Of a DNA stretch of 64,000 bases, positions 53,398 to 64,000 are shown in pieces (the stretch's first letter is position 1; each line of letters begins with the position of its first letter). The DNA is from Ranitomeya variabilis (taxonomy: Eukaryota > Chordata > Amphibia > Anura > Dendrobatidae), in contig NC_135236.1 in the NCBI RefSeq assembly GCF_051348905.1, positions 68,399,042 through 68,463,041 of the forward strand, read 5' to 3'. Under the pieces are notes generated by a model, which worked only from the letters and a program-made list of their open reading frames with translations, made no database searches and was not told the DNA's origin. The position numbers were made by a program, and so were the translations under genes.

Positions 53398-54558
53398 TGC
53401 AGTGCCCCAGAGTTCTGGTCGTTGCAGTACTGTGGCTCTGCCGCTAAGGGGAGCCATGGTACGTTCGATGGCACCGAAGGAGTTCCTCCAATCAGGTATC
53501 ACAGACACCAATATGTTTCACAGCTGGGCCTCCGGGGGGAGCTAAGGGTGCTATTCATTAGGCCACTCCCCACCATAGTGGGTAAACTGGGGGTCAGGCA
53601 GAAAGTTAGTAGAGAACGCTGACGGGATTGAACGGAGCAACACCCTGTGGCAGGGGGTGTTGTGAAGGGAGAGACTGTAGGGTCTCTGCCAGGGGTGGGA
53701 TCCTGGCAGAGGCTTGGCATTGAAAGAACGTAACGGGTCCGCGCAGGCTCCTGGAAGCGGCGGGACTCAAGGAAAGGACTAGAAGCGAGACAGATTGTGC
53801 TGAGTGAGAAACGAGATCAAGCAGAAGGAGAATACCAGCAGGGGTTTTGTTGAAAGAGGCAGCACCCTGCTGAGGCGCAATACCGGTGGCCGGAACGCCG
53901 AGGGAGTGGATTAGAATACAGCTTCAAGCCATACTCCAAACAGCGGCAGGACAGTCGGTCTCAGGCGGGCTGTCTACCACATATCACCTATGAAGTCTTG
54001 GGGGGCAATTGCGGGAGAGGGGCGACTCTAGGGTCCCGGAAGAACTCCAGGCCTACCTGACAAACGGGTGCCATTCCAACCTGAATACAGGGAAGGGGTG
54101 GATTACAGAGGAACATCAAATCGAGTTGTGAGGGAACTTAAGAAACAGACACAACCGTTGTGGGGTTACTTTCCGTAAGCACAGCAGGGAAGGACTACAA
54201 CACATAGCGCTAGAAGGAAGGCACAGATTTCCACCTGAGAGGAGAACTCTGGAGGTGCCATTGGACCGGCCGGACTTGCGTAGCCTGGTGAACCGTGTTC
54301 TGGACTGAGGACTCAGAGATCTCCAGTAAAGAGGTAAAGAGACTGCAACCTGGTGTCCTCGTTATTTACCGCGACTTACACCCCACAACTGCACCGCTCC
54401 ATCGCTACTATTACTACCACCTATTACACCGGACGTCCCCCACTGACGGACAGGGCCACGGACCGGGTCTAGCCACCGTGACAACCCCGAGACTGAGACC
54501 CAGAGGCCCGGCTCCGGGTACCCCTCGGCCCTGCGGCGGTGTGGGGGCGCGCCGCAAT
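53398..54558 (+). repeat. 3' LTR of the non-autonomous element
   Basis: It starts TGCAGTGCCCCAGAG and ends GGGCGCGCCGCA, followed by the ATAG duplication. Confidence 0.93.
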
Positions 54559-54562
54559 AGCA

Positions 54563-55372
54563 AGACACATGAACCTGGCCTCTCCACCTTCAGGAGTAAT
54601 CTGAAGGACAGGGATTGACTAGGCCATCCCTATTTCTAGGGACTTGGTTATTGCCCACAGTCCCAAGATACTGCGTGAGAGCTATATTAACAAATGTAAA
54701 AAATCACCATATACTCCTGTATCGGAGCCGTTCCAGATATGTCGGCACCAGGTGTCCTGTGATATTGTTATACCACATGATCCCTACTCTCTCTAACTGC
54801 TTTATTTTTTTTTTTTTAGCTACTTCCCTTTTGACAACGCTTTGTTTCCCTGACGAAGCGGTGCGAAACACGTGTTGGAGTTTGTGGAGGGGGGACGTGG
54901 TGTGCTCCAATGGTGCTGGTATGTATCCATCTCTCATCAGGTTCAATGTATACAGGCCTAAATAATATGCACTTTTCTATTTTGATGCGGCTATATACCC
55001 TAACAGGCTATCTTGCACTTATTGTTAAATTTGCTATGCTTTGTATTTGGGCATCATGCAATGTGGCTATGTGCAATATATTTGGTTTATATTTGATCAG
55101 TTGTTTAATGTAAATTTATCTTATTTGATATAAAATTCCTTATCTGTTATATTTGTATATATATATTTTCAACCTGATCATATTATATACTGACATTAGG
55201 TTTTTCACACAGCACTTTTTTCATTATCCCTCTATGCCCTACACAATATGCAGTGGTTTTTGATTAACTCGACTATTGACTTGTCCCTGATGTTTTATAT
55301 TGCATCATTTTGGATCATTATGTTATAATACCTTATGAATTGATTGGTTAATTACTTGGCACACCCAACCCC
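54563..55372 (+). repeat. Retroelement tail-like DNA carrying a hammerhead motif
   Basis: After the LTR element the interrupted sequence resumes with CAAGACACATGAACCTGG, contains the hammerhead-like motif at 54846-54881, and becomes AT-rich. It is then interrupted by the chromovirus and resumes at 61074 with CTCTTATTTTGTATTTTG to about 61200. This looks like the 3' region of a Penelope-like or similar retroelement, but no coding part is attached. Confidence 0.4.
54846..54881 (+). ncRNA. Hammerhead ribozyme-like motif, minimal type
   Basis: The order is TTCC (stem I), CTGACGA (fits CUGANGA), a two-pair stem II in GCGGTGC, GAAA, the palindrome CACGTG as stem III without a loop, TT (cleavage site) and GGAG (stem I). 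All core positions of the hammerhead are present in the right order. Very short stem III and loose stem II match the minimal ribozymes known from Penelope-like elements, which act as head-to-tail dimers. Activity is inferred. Confidence 0.5.
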
Positions 55373-56132
55373 TGTTATGACCCCAATGGCGAGGGTCTCA
55401 GAGGAACAAGTAAGTCTGCGAAGTACAAAAATCCAGCTCATAGGGCAGTGGTAACTGGGTTGACCATATATCTACTCCTAACGCCAACACTAGAAGTAGC
55501 CGGGGAACATGCCTACGTTGGTCGCTAGATGTCTCGCGCCAGCCGGAGGACTAACTACCCCTAGAAGAGGAAAACAAAGACCTCTCTTGCCTCCAGATAA
55601 TAGACCCCAAAAGTTGGATACAAGCCCCCCACAAATAATAACGGTGAGGTAAGAGGAAATGACAAACACAGAGATGAACTAGGTTTAGCAAAGAGAGGCC
55701 CACTTACTAATAGCAGAATGTAGTAAGATAACTTATATGGTCAACAAAAACCCTATCAAAATTCCACACTGGAAATTCAAGAACCCCCGAACCGTCTAAC
55801 GGCCCGGGGGGAGAACTCCAGCCTCCCTAGAGCTTCCAGCAAGGTTAGGATACAGATTATGTACAAGCTGGACAAAAATGCAAACAAAAACAAATAGCAA
55901 AAAGCAAGAAAGCAGACTTAGCTTAATCTAGCAGGAACCAGGATCAGTAGACAAGAGCACAACAGATTAGCTCTGATTACAATGTTGCCAGGCATTGAAC
56001 TGAAGGTCCAGGGAGCTTATATAGCAACACCCCTGAACTAACGGCCCAGGTGAGCATACAAGGGATGACTGACATACCCAGAGTCAAATCACTAGTAACC
56101 ACTAGAGGGAGCCAAAAAGCAAATTCACAACA
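55373..56132 (-). repeat. 3' LTR of the chromovirus
   Basis: Plus-strand boundaries TGTTATGACCCCAATGG and GCAAATTCACAACA. Near-identical to 60314-61073. Confidence 0.95.
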
Positions 56133-56144
56133 GTACCCCCCCCC

Positions 56145-59100
56145 TTAGTGAGGGGTCACCGAACCCTCACCAAGACCACCAGGGCGATCAGGATGAGCGG
56201 CGTGAAAGGCACGAACCAAATCGGCCGCATGCACATCAGAGGCGACCACCCAGGAATTATCCTCCTGACCATAGCCCTTCCACTTGACCAGGTACTGAAG
56301 CCTCCGCCTGGAGAGACGAGAATCTAAGATCTTCTCCACCACGTACTCCAACTCGCCCTCAACCAACACCGGAGCAGGAGGCTCCACAGAAGGGACCACA
56401 GGCACAACGTACCGCCGCAACAAGGACCTATGAAATACGTTGTGAATGGCAAACGACACCGGAAGATCCAGGCGAAAGGATACAGGATTAAGGATTTCCA
56501 ATATCTTGTAAGGACCAATGAAGCGAGGCTTAAATTTGGGAGAGGAGACCTTCATAGGAACAAATCGAGAAGACAGCCATACCAAATCCCCAACGCGAAG
56601 TCGGGGACCCACACCGCGGCGGCGGTTGGCAAAACGCTGAGCCTTCTCCTGTGACAACTTCAAGTTGTCCACCACATGACTCCAGATCCGCTGCAACCTG
56701 TCCACCACAGAATCCACCCCAGGACAGTCAGAAGGCTCCACATGTCCCGAGGAAAAACGAGGATGGAAACCAGAGTTGCAGAAAAATGGCGAAACCAAGG
56801 TGGCGGAACTAGCCCGATTATTAAGGGCAAATTCAGCCAACGGCAAGAAGGTCACCCAATCATCCTGATCAGAAGAGACAAAACACCTCAAATAAGCCTC
56901 CAGAGTCTGATTAGTTCGCTCCGTTTGTCCGTTAGTCTGGGGATGAAAAGCGGACGAAAACGACAAATCAATACCCATCCTACCACAAAAGGATCGCCAG
57001 AACCTGGAAACAAACTGGGATCCTCTGTCCGACACAATATTCTCAGGAATGCCGTGCAAACGAACCACGTTCTGGAAGAACACAGGAACCAGATCAGAAG
57101 AGGAGGGCAGCTTAGGTAAAGGAACCAAATGGACCATCTTGGAGAAACGATCACATATCACCCAGATGACAGACATGCCCTGAGACACCGGAAGATCAGA
57201 AATGAAATCCATAGAGATGTGTGTCCAAGGTCTCTTCGGGACAGGCAAGGGCAAGAGCAACCCGCTGGCACGAGAACAGCAAGGCTTAGCTCGAGCACAA
57301 GTTCCACAGGACTGCACAAATGACCGCACATCCCTTGACAAGGAAGGCCACCAAAAGGACCTGGCCACCAGATCTCTGGTGCCAAAAATTCCCGGGTGCC
57401 CTGCCAACACTGAGGAATGAACCTCGGAAATGACTCTGCTGGTCCATTTAGCAGGCACAAACAATCTGTCAGATGGACAAGAGTCAGGCCTACCAGCCTG
57501 AAATCTCTGCAACACACGCCGCAGATCAGGAGAAATAGCTGACAAGATAACTCCTTCCTTAAGAATACCCACAGGTTCAGCGACTCCAGGAGCATCAGGC
57601 ACAAAGCTCCTAGACAGAGCATCGGCCTTCACATTCTTAGAACCTGGTAAATACGAGACCACAAAGTCAAAACGGGAGAAAAACAATGACCAGCGGGCCT
57701 GTCTAGGATTCAGGCGTTTAGCAGACTCGAGATACATCAGATTTTTGTGATCAGTCAAGACCACCACACGATGCTTAGCACCCTCGAGCCAATGACGCCA
57801 CTCCTCAAATGCCCACTTCATGGCCAACAACTCCTGATTGCCCACATCATAATTTCGCTCTGCCGGCGAAAACTTCCTGGAGAAAAAGGCACAAGGTCTC
57901 ATAGTAGAGCAACCAGGGCCTCTCTGCGACAAAACGGCCCCTGCCCCAATCTCCGAAGCATCCACCTCCACCTGAAAGGGAAGTGAGGTGTCAGGTTGGC
58001 ACAAAACAGGCGCCGAAGTAAACCGGCGTTTCAATTCCTGGAAAGCCTCCACGGCAGCAGGAGCCCAGTTAGCTACATCAGAGCCTTTCTTGGTCATATC
58101 CGTCAATGGTTTAACAACGCTAGAAAAATTTGCGATAAAACGACGGTAGAAGTTAGCAAAACCCAAGAACTTCTGAAGACTCTTAACTGACGAGGGTTGA
58201 GTCCAATCATGAATAGCTCGGACCTTGACTGGGTCCATCTCCACAGCAGAAGGGGAAAAAATAAACCCCAAAAAGGGAACCCTCTGTACACCAAAGAGAC
58301 ACTTTGAGCCTTTAACAAACAAAGAATTTTCACGCAAAATCTTAAAAACCATCCTGACCTGCTCCACATGCGAGTCCCAATCATCAGAAAAAAACAGAAT
58401 ATCATCCAGATAAACAATCAAAAATTTATCCAGATACTTCCGGAAAATGTCATGCATGAAGGACTGAAAAACTGAAGGTGCATTAGAGAGCCCAAATGGC
58501 ATCACCAAGTACTCAAAATGACCTTCGGGCGTATTGAATGCGGTTTTCCATTCATCGCCTTGCTTAATGCGCACAAGGTTGTACGCACCACGAAGGTCTA
58601 TCTTGGTGAACCACTTGGCACCTTTAATCCGGGCAAACAAGTCTGACAACAGCGGCAAAGGATACTGAAATTTGACAGTGATCTTGTTTAAAAGCCGATA
58701 GTCAATACAAGGCCTCAAAGATCCGTCCTTTTTGGCCACAAAAAAGAATCCCGCACCAAGAGGGGAAGAAGAAGGACGGATATGCCCCTTCTCAAGAGAC
58801 TCCTTGATATATGAACGCATCGCGGTATGTTCAGGTACCGACAAATTAAACAGTCTCCCCTTAGGAAACTTACTGCCAGGAATCAAATCTATTGCACAGT
58901 CACATTCCCTATGAGGAGGCAGTGCACTGGACTTAGACTCGCTGAAGACATCCTGATAATCAGACAAATACGCCGGAACTTCCGAAGGCGTAGAAGAAGC
59001 AATAGACAAGGGCAGGGAATCTCCATGAATTCCATGGCAGCCCCAACTTGACACCGACATTGCCTTCCAGTCCAAGACTGGATTATGGGTCTGTAACCAT

Positions 59101-60293
59101 GGTAAACCCAAAACAACCAAATCATGCATCTTATGCAGAACAAGAAAACGTATCACCTCCCGATGTTCGGGAGTCATGCACATGGTAACCTGTGTCCAAA
59201 ACTGCGGTTTATTTTTTGCCAAAGGCGTAGCATCAATACCCCTAAGAGGGATAGGATTTTCTAATGGCTCCAGAACAAAACCGCAGCGCTTGGCAAATGA
59301 CAGATCCATCAGACTCAGGGCAGCACCTGAGTCTACAAACGCCATGACAGGATACGATGACAGTGAGCAAATCAAAGTTACAGATAGAATAAATTTAGGT
59401 TGCAAATTACCAATGGCGACAGGACTAACAACCCTAGTAAGACGTTTAGAGCATGCTGAGATAACATGTGTAGAATCACCACAGTAGTAACACAAGCCAT
59501 TCTGGCATCTATGAATTTTCCGCTCATTTCTAGTCAGGATTCTATCACATTGCATTAAATCAGGTGCCTGTTCAGACAACACCATGAGGGAATTTGCGGT
59601 TTTGCGCTCTCGCAACCGCCGGTCGATTTGAATTGCCAGGGCCATGGAATCATTCAGACCTGTGGGAATGGGAAAACCCACCATCACATTCTTAATGGCT
59701 TCAGAAAGGCCATTTCTGAAATTTGCAGCCAATGCACACTCGTTCCACTGGGTCAGCACGGACCATTTCCGAAATTTTTGGCAATACACTTCAGCCTCGT
59801 CCTGGCCCTGAGACATAGCCAGCAAGGCTTTTTCTGCCTGAATCTCAAGATTGGGTTCCTCATAAAGCAAACCGAGCGCCAGAAAAAACGCATCAATATC
59901 AGCCAATGCCGGATCTCCTGGCGCCAGCGAGAAGGCCCAATCCTGAGGGTCGCCCCGTAAAAAAGAAATAACAATTTTCACTTGCTGAGCAGAGTCTCCA
60001 GATGAACAGGGTCTCAGGGACAAAAACAATTTACAATTATTCCTGAAATTTCTAAATTTAAATCGGTCTCCGGAAAACAGTTCAGGAATCGGTATCTTAG
60101 GTTCTGACATAGGATTTCTGGTAACATAATCTTGTATGCCCTGCACACGAGCAGTAAGCTGGTCCACACCTGTAATCAAGGTCTGGACATTCATGTCTGC
60201 AGCAAACACAAGCCACTCAGAGGTAAAGGGGAAAAGAAAAAAAAACTCAGAATTTTCTTTCTTATAATCCCGCTTCTGCAATGCATTTAACAT
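56145..60293 (-). CDS. Chromovirus gag-pol polyprotein, 1382 codons
   Basis: One uninterrupted frame carries all parts in the Ty3/gypsy order. Approximate residues: gag 60-260; a CCHC zinc knuckle (CYYCGDSTHVISAC) near 268; aspartic protease DSGA near 321; reverse transcriptase 480-660 with YLDD near 628; RNase H 770-895; integrase zinc domain (HPGIFGT..CGTC) 955-1005 and catalytic core 1029-1125 (MDFISD, SDRGSQF, TNGQTERTNQ); and a C-terminal chromodomain (VVEKILDSR, YLVKWKGYG) near 1315-1365. The chromodomain is known to steer integration to marked chromatin. The first in-frame Met is 20 bp after the LTR; the Met of ADMNVQTL about 33 codons later is an alternative start. Gag and pol share one frame. 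Confidence 0.95.
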   Translation of the reverse strand: MLNALQKRDYKKENSEFFFLFPFTSEWLVFAADMNVQTLITGVDQLTARVQGIQDYVTRNPMSEPKIPIPELFSGDRFKFRNFRNNCKLFLSLRPCSSGDSAQQVKIVISFLRGDPQDWAFSLAPGDPALADIDAFFLALGLLYEEPNLEIQAEKALLAMSQGQDEAEVYCQKFRKWSVLTQWNECALAANFRNGLSEAIKNVMVGFPIPTGLNDSMALAIQIDRRLRERKTANSLMVLSEQAPDLMQCDRILTRNERKIHRCQNGLCYYCGDSTHVISACSKRLTRVVSPVAIGNLQPKFILSVTLICSLSSYPVMAFVDSGAALSLMDLSFAKRCGFVLEPLENPIPLRGIDATPLAKNKPQFWTQVTMCMTPEHREVIRFLVLHKMHDLVVLGLPWLQTHNPVLDWKAMSVSSWGCHGIHGDSLPLSIASSTPSEVPAYLSDYQDVFSESKSSALPPHRECDCAIDLIPGSKFPKGRLFNLSVPEHTAMRSYIKESLEKGHIRPSSSPLGAGFFFVAKKDGSLRPCIDYRLLNKITVKFQYPLPLLSDLFARIKGAKWFTKIDLRGAYNLVRIKQGDEWKTAFNTPEGHFEYLVMPFGLSNAPSVFQSFMHDIFRKYLDKFLIVYLDDILFFSDDWDSHVEQVRMVFKILRENSLFVKGSKCLFGVQRVPFLGFIFSPSAVEMDPVKVRAIHDWTQPSSVKSLQKFLGFANFYRRFIANFSSVVKPLTDMTKKGSDVANWAPAAVEAFQELKRRFTSAPVLCQPDTSLPFQVEVDASEIGAGAVLSQRGPGCSTMRPCAFFSRKFSPAERNYDVGNQELLAMKWAFEEWRHWLEGAKHRVVVLTDHKNLMYLESAKRLNPRQARWSLFFSRFDFVVSYLPGSKNVKADALSRSFVPDAPGVAEPVGILKEGVILSAISPDLRRVLQRFQAGRPDSCPSDRLFVPAKWTSRVISEVHSSVLAGHPGIFGTRDLVARSFWWPSLSRDVRSFVQSCGTCARAKPCCSRASGLLLPLPVPKRPWTHISMDFISDLPVSQGMSVIWVICDRFSKMVHLVPLPKLPSSSDLVPVFFQNVVRLHGIPENIVSDRGSQFVSRFWRSFCGRMGIDLSFSSAFHPQTNGQTERTNQTLEAYLRCFVSSDQDDWVTFLPLAEFALNNRASSATLVSPFFCNSGFHPRFSSGHVEPSDCPGVDSVVDRLQRIWSHVVDNLKLSQEKAQRFANRRRGVGPRLRVGDLVWLSSRFVPMKVSSPKFKPRFIGPYKILEILNPVSFRLDLPVSFAIHNVFHRSLLRRYVVPVVPSVEPPAPVLVEGELEYVVEKILDSRLSRRRLQYLVKWKGYGQEDNSWVVASDVHAADLVRAFHAAHPDRPGGLGEGSVTPH

Positions 60294-60313
60294 TTAATAC
60301 TGGCCTGGCAAAC

Positions 60314-61073
60314 TGTTATGACCCCAATGGCGAGGGTCTCAGAGGAACAAGTAAGTCTGCGAAGTACAAAAATCCAGCTCATAGGGCAGTGGTAACTGGG
60401 TTGACCATATATCTACTCCTAACGCCAACACTAGAAGTAGCCGGGGAACATGCCTACGTTGGTCGCTAGATGTCTCGCGCCAGCCGGAGGACTAACTACC
60501 CCTAGAAGAGGAAAACAAAGACCTCTCTTGCCTCCAGATAATAGACCCCAAAAGTTGGATACAAGCCCCCCACAAATAATAACGGTGAGGTAAGAGGAAA
60601 TGACAAACACAGAGATGAACTAGGTTTAGCAAAGAGAGGCCCACTTACTAATAGCAGAATGTAGTAAGATAACTTATATGGTCAACAAAAACCCTATCAA
60701 AATTCCACACTGGAAATTCAAGAACCCCCGAACCGTCAAACGGCCCGGGGGGAGAACTCCAGCCTCCCTAGAGCTTCCAGCAAGGTTAGGATACAGATTA
60801 TGTACAAGCTGGACAAAAATGCAAACAAAAACAAATAGCAAAAAGCAAGAAAGCAGACTTAGCTTAATCTAGCAGGAACCAGGATCAGTAGACAAGAGCA
60901 CAACAGATTAGCTCTGATTACAACGTTGCCAGGCATTGAACTGAAGGTCCAGGGAGCTTATATAGCAACACCCCTGAACTAACGGCCCAGGTGAGCATAC
61001 AAGGGATGACTGACATACCCAGAGTCAAATCACTAGTAACCACTAGAGGGAGCCAAAAAGCAAATTCACAACA
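60314..61073 (-). repeat. 5' LTR of the chromovirus
   Basis: Plus-strand boundaries as in the other LTR. It is followed on the plus strand by ACCCC, the target duplication. Confidence 0.95.
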
Positions 61074-61078
61074 ACCCC

Positions 61079-61960
61079 CCTCTTATTTTGTATTTTGTAT
61101 ATAATATTTTTATTATTTCCTATCTTTTTCTACTTTTATGGTGTTTTGTTTTTTGATGTATTAATAAATTTTCAATATTTTAATATATTTTGATTGTCTT
61201 TGCCTAATTTTTGAACAATCTTTTATGAGTTATCAGCATGTACTAGCTGTGAGGTTCCCTTTAAGACGATGGAGTTGTTCAAACCTTTGTGTTCCTCCAT
61301 ATGAAATTTCATCAGTTATTAACCTGACAAGGACTTTAGGTTGCAATTCAGGCAGACTCATAGCCTTTGTGTGTGATTGCGACCCTCATGGGAACACGAT
61401 TGACCATATACACAACTATGGCTAAGTGTTGGTTGTGTAATGGATGGGGAGAGAGGAGTACGCCACTTGGAGAGTTGGCCAAAATGGGATCAGGCATGTT
61501 GAAATCCATATGTCCAGTCCTTCTTTCCCCTGATAGTTTCTGGGTAAGACAGTCAGGAGGTCCCCATACACATTAGATTGCTGGCCGGCCCCACTATAAT
61601 GTGTACAGTGTCACTACCTCCTCCCTGCCTGATGAACGCCACCGGCAACTGACCTGTAGCGTCACTCATTAACCCTTCCCTGCGGAGGTCGCATAGAGCT
61701 CCAGCAGGTGATGTATTGCCACAGCAGACAATGAACAGCTGCGTGCCAGCCAGCCATCTGTCACAGGACCCTAAATCTAATATTTGTCCGCCTATTGTCA
61801 GGCTCATATCCGAAGGCCAAGTAAACAGCCGATGGCAGTAACTCTTTGCGTGCCGCTCTTCGGCATGCTTTCATTTTTTTACATGCACAGTGCCCTTTAA
61901 AAGAAGCGTGTATGCACTATAAAATTTGGAGCCACGAATGGCTCTGAACATCTGGGGCAT
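61079..61960. other. Intergenic DNA after the chromovirus
   Basis: The first 120 bp are the AT-rich continuation of the element interrupted at 55372, ending near AATAAATTTTCAATATTTTA. The rest shows no gene or classified repeat. Confidence 0.35.
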
Positions 61961-61978
61961 GTTTTTTTTTTTTCATTT

Positions 61979-62175
61979 TTTAAAGGGTTTGTCCAAGATT
62001 TGATAAAACATGGTTGTCTTTTTGGTGAAAACAGCGCCACACCTGTCTACGGATTGCATCTGGTATTGTAGCTCTACACCATTCACTTTAATGGAAATGT
62101 CAGACTCTACCTGTACACAACTGTTTTTGGAGCAAGGCAGCCATATTTTACTAATTATGGACAACCCCTTTAACC
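61979..62175. mobile_element. Small MITE with TTAAAGGGGTTGTCC-type ends
   Basis: TTAAAGGGTTTGTCCAAGAT at the left and TATGGACAACCCCTTTAA at the right are inverted copies. About 160 bp of non-coding DNA lie between them. I recognise the end motif from frog MITEs. Confidence 0.65.
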
Positions 62176-64000
62176 CATTTCTAACATGTAATGGTGTAAT
62201 GTACATGTATGCCACACTGCGGGTGTATGAAGAGAGCACAGGAGCTGAGCCCACTCCCTACACAGCGGGTGCCGACTGTGTTATACAGCCACCATCTTCC
62301 TCTAACAGCAGCGACCGGAGCTAGCTCCAATGGATGATGCTTAACCAGTGAAATGCTGGTGGCAAGCTCTGACGGTGGTAGTAAAGTGGAGCAATCATGT
62401 CATCGTACCCCTCACTACCCTCCATGACACAACTGTCAGGGTGCCGATGCTTTGCCATGGTAGCGGGGAGCGTACTGAAGATCCCCGTCATCGTCATCTT
62501 TGTACTCCCATGAAGCACAAGGAAGTAAGTGCAAATTTTTTGAGGCATTTTGAGATTTGAAGGGAGACTTGGAGAGTTTCTGCTCAGTTTTTACTCCAAA
62601 ATTTCCTCCAAAAATCTCTGAGTTAACACAGTCCATGGATCTTTTAACAATGATGCTTTTTGCTGAGATTTTGGAGCAGAAATTTTCCAAAATCCTCCTC
62701 TAAAAGCTCAAAACATTTCAAAAACTTGTGGCTTTTCCATTCCAAAAAGTCAGCAAAAAGCTTCAGTTTCAATACACCCTAAAGTTGTGTGCAGAAGAAG
62801 TTTATATGACGATTTCAAAAATGACAAAAAAACTATCCTGTCTTTGTGGAGAAGCCTTTTCATTGGACCATGCCGAGGTTGCAGCAGATTCCATCAGAAT
62901 CTCCTTCAGAGAAGTACCATGCATTTTCTTTTTTTCCACCGGGTGTTATTCAAAACCTGAAGTAGGAAAAAAATAACAATTTGGAGCGGCTTAAAAAAAC
63001 CCACTTTAAAACACTCCATCTGCATATAGCTTAAATTTGGAGTTTTACCCATTCGGCTGCTTTCACATGGCCATAACACGGGTGGTTTTAGCATTCATTT
63101 TATGGATGCATGATCCCTAGTCAACTGGGATTCAACTGGACCAGCCTCGATCATCATCGAATTTTATGATGACCTAAGTTTGGTTCGGTTGAGCCACAGA
63201 AAATGTATGTGATGTAGGTGCCCTCATTATGGCCATGTCAAAGTGGCTTTAGGAATCACATAAATATCTTATAGATACAGGTCCCACCACTAGGACTTGT
63301 ACCTACCTCCAGAAACAGGGAGATTCTCCAACCTTAGTCCACCTAGTGAGGCCAATTCTGGCCACTTCAGGGACTTAACTGAGTGGTGGTCAAGCTCATC
63401 TGTCTCTGAAGTTTCCATAGTAATGAATGGAAATTAAACCCTTCCATTTGTTCAAGGTCTGGATTTTGAAGCCAGACGTCACCTCACTAGGTTGGAAAGG
63501 GGTGGAGTGACCTCTGGTTCTGGAAATAGATGCAGGTACAGAATATTCATAAATGTGTGAGATGGAAAAAACCCTGTAACGACTCGTTCACACAACCATA
63601 TTTTTGGTCCCAGTGCTGTCTATTAAAAAAAAAGAAACCGCACTAGGACAAATTTTATTTAATGGGTCAATCCGTTAGAGGTTTAGTACCAGTGTGCTTC
63701 TTAGCTGGAGAAATGGTTCCTGGTCAAGGTGGCTTTATTTCTAAGAACGTTGTGAATCCGCAGAGCATTACCAGCTTCGCAGGCACATAAATGGGTACAG
63801 GGAAGGGAATAACTGGCCACGTTTCTCATGCAGGGGCATTTGTACCATGGAGGCACTCCTGCAGGGTCCATCCAGAGACATTATCCAGTTGATGAAGAAC
63901 ACCATGAGGACTTCGATGTTAGAAAAAAGGTCTAAACGGTCATGATTTACACAACCCAACAAACGGTGAAAGGGGTTGAACCAGTGCAGAGACCTCCAGC
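62176..64000. other. Right-end intergenic DNA
   Basis: No gene, RNA or confident repeat is visible. The short frames have no features. Around 62560-62780 there are degenerate self-complementary words (AATTTTGGAG / CTCCAAAATT) that may be an old MITE. Confidence 0.35.

Larger units (their letters stand above)
49600..54558 (+). mobile_element. Non-autonomous LTR retrotransposon (4.96 kb, no pol)
   Basis: Two LTRs of 1,159 and 1,161 bp (49600-50758 and 53398-54558) begin TG and end CA and are flanked by ATAG at 49596-49599 and 54559-54562. A primer-binding-like TGGCGTCACGAACAGG follows the 5' LTR at 50763, resembling the tRNA-Lys class, and a purine tract GGGGGGAG precedes the 3' LTR. The LTRs differ at roughly ten positions by eye, under 1 percent, so the insertion is young. 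The 2.64-kb interior has no protease, RT or integrase and must rely on a partner. The coding part looks broken. Confidence 0.88.
55373..61073 (-). mobile_element. Ty3/gypsy chromovirus-type LTR retrotransposon, looks whole
   Basis: LTRs of 760 bp lie at 55373-56132 and 60314-61073, begin TG and end CA on the plus strand, and are flanked by ACCCC on both sides. On the minus strand the 5' LTR is at 60314-61073, a single gag-pol frame follows, and the purine tract AAGGGGGGGGG precedes the 3' LTR. The LTRs differ at about two positions by eye, so the insertion is very recent. I saw no break in the coding frame. Confidence 0.93.

Noticed and set aside
49600-54558. The 1.16-kb near-identical duplication considered as a segmental duplication
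   Set aside because: TG/CA ends, a primer-binding-like site, a purine tract and the ATAG target duplication identify the pair as LTRs.
56324-59974. Many 60-154 codon frames opposite or overlapping the gag-pol frame
   Set aside because: They are shadow frames of the long chromovirus reading frame.

Overview
The window looks like nuclear DNA of an anuran amphibian, probably a neobatrachian frog or toad. Two housekeeping genes with spliced vertebrate architecture sit tail to tail in very repeat-rich sequence. The mobile elements are those typical of frog genomes: DIRS-like and Penelope-like retroelements, a Ty3/gypsy chromovirus, Tc1 and hAT transposons, and many palindromic MITEs. The species call is inference; the gene calls rest on spliced translations compared with remembered vertebrate proteins.

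Genes. SNORD13 (U13 snoRNA) is on the minus strand at about 6615-6711. MAK16, a 60S ribosome biogenesis factor, runs on the plus strand from 7202 to 15045 in 10 coding exons (297 aa). TTI2, a subunit of the TELO2-TTI1-TTI2 PIKK chaperone complex, runs on the minus strand from 35831 to 26688 in 7 coding exons (551 aa). All splice junctions are GT/AG and all exon phases add up. MAK16 and TTI2 are convergent, which as far as I recall is also the human arrangement at 8p12. U13 and MAK16 are divergent and share about 490 bp of promoter DNA with CCAAT, octamer-like, E-box, TCTCGCGAGA and YY1-type motifs. Two of these neighbours serve the ribosome: U13 acts on 18S rRNA and MAK16 on the large subunit.

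Layout. 1-2.3 kb: DIRS-like fragment. 2.7-6.1 kb: repeat-derived DNA with three back-to-back minisatellites. 6.6-7.2 kb: U13 and the bidirectional promoter. 7.2-15.1 kb: MAK16, with a 1.7 kb G-rich minisatellite in intron 1 and a TTAA-flanked MITE in intron 2. 16.5-24.1 kb: fragments of a Penelope-like element split by a non-coding repeat and by a degraded DIRS element with its inverted terminal repeats. 24.9-26.4 kb: a cluster of small palindromic MITEs. 26.7-36.0 kb: TTI2, whose intron 3 holds a 2.35 kb palindromic element nested in another MITE, and whose upstream DNA holds five copies of a YY1-like motif. 36.1-40.5 kb: a hAT element with an exact 8-bp target duplication, carrying inside it a satellite-bearing transposon whose second copy lies at 40.6-43.1 kb. 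45.5-46.8 kb: a Tc1 element. 47.9-49.0 kb: minisatellite. 49.6-54.6 kb: an LTR element without pol, coding for an unfamiliar protein with a cold-shock-like segment. 54.8 kb: a hammerhead-ribozyme-like motif. 55.4-61.1 kb: a young, whole-looking chromovirus. 61.1-64 kb: no gene seen.

The observations most worth following are the U13/MAK16 shared promoter, the giant palindrome in the TTI2 intron, the YY1-like array at TTI2, the pol-less LTR element with the cold-shock-like segment, the hammerhead motif, and the mobile satellite-bearing transposon pair.
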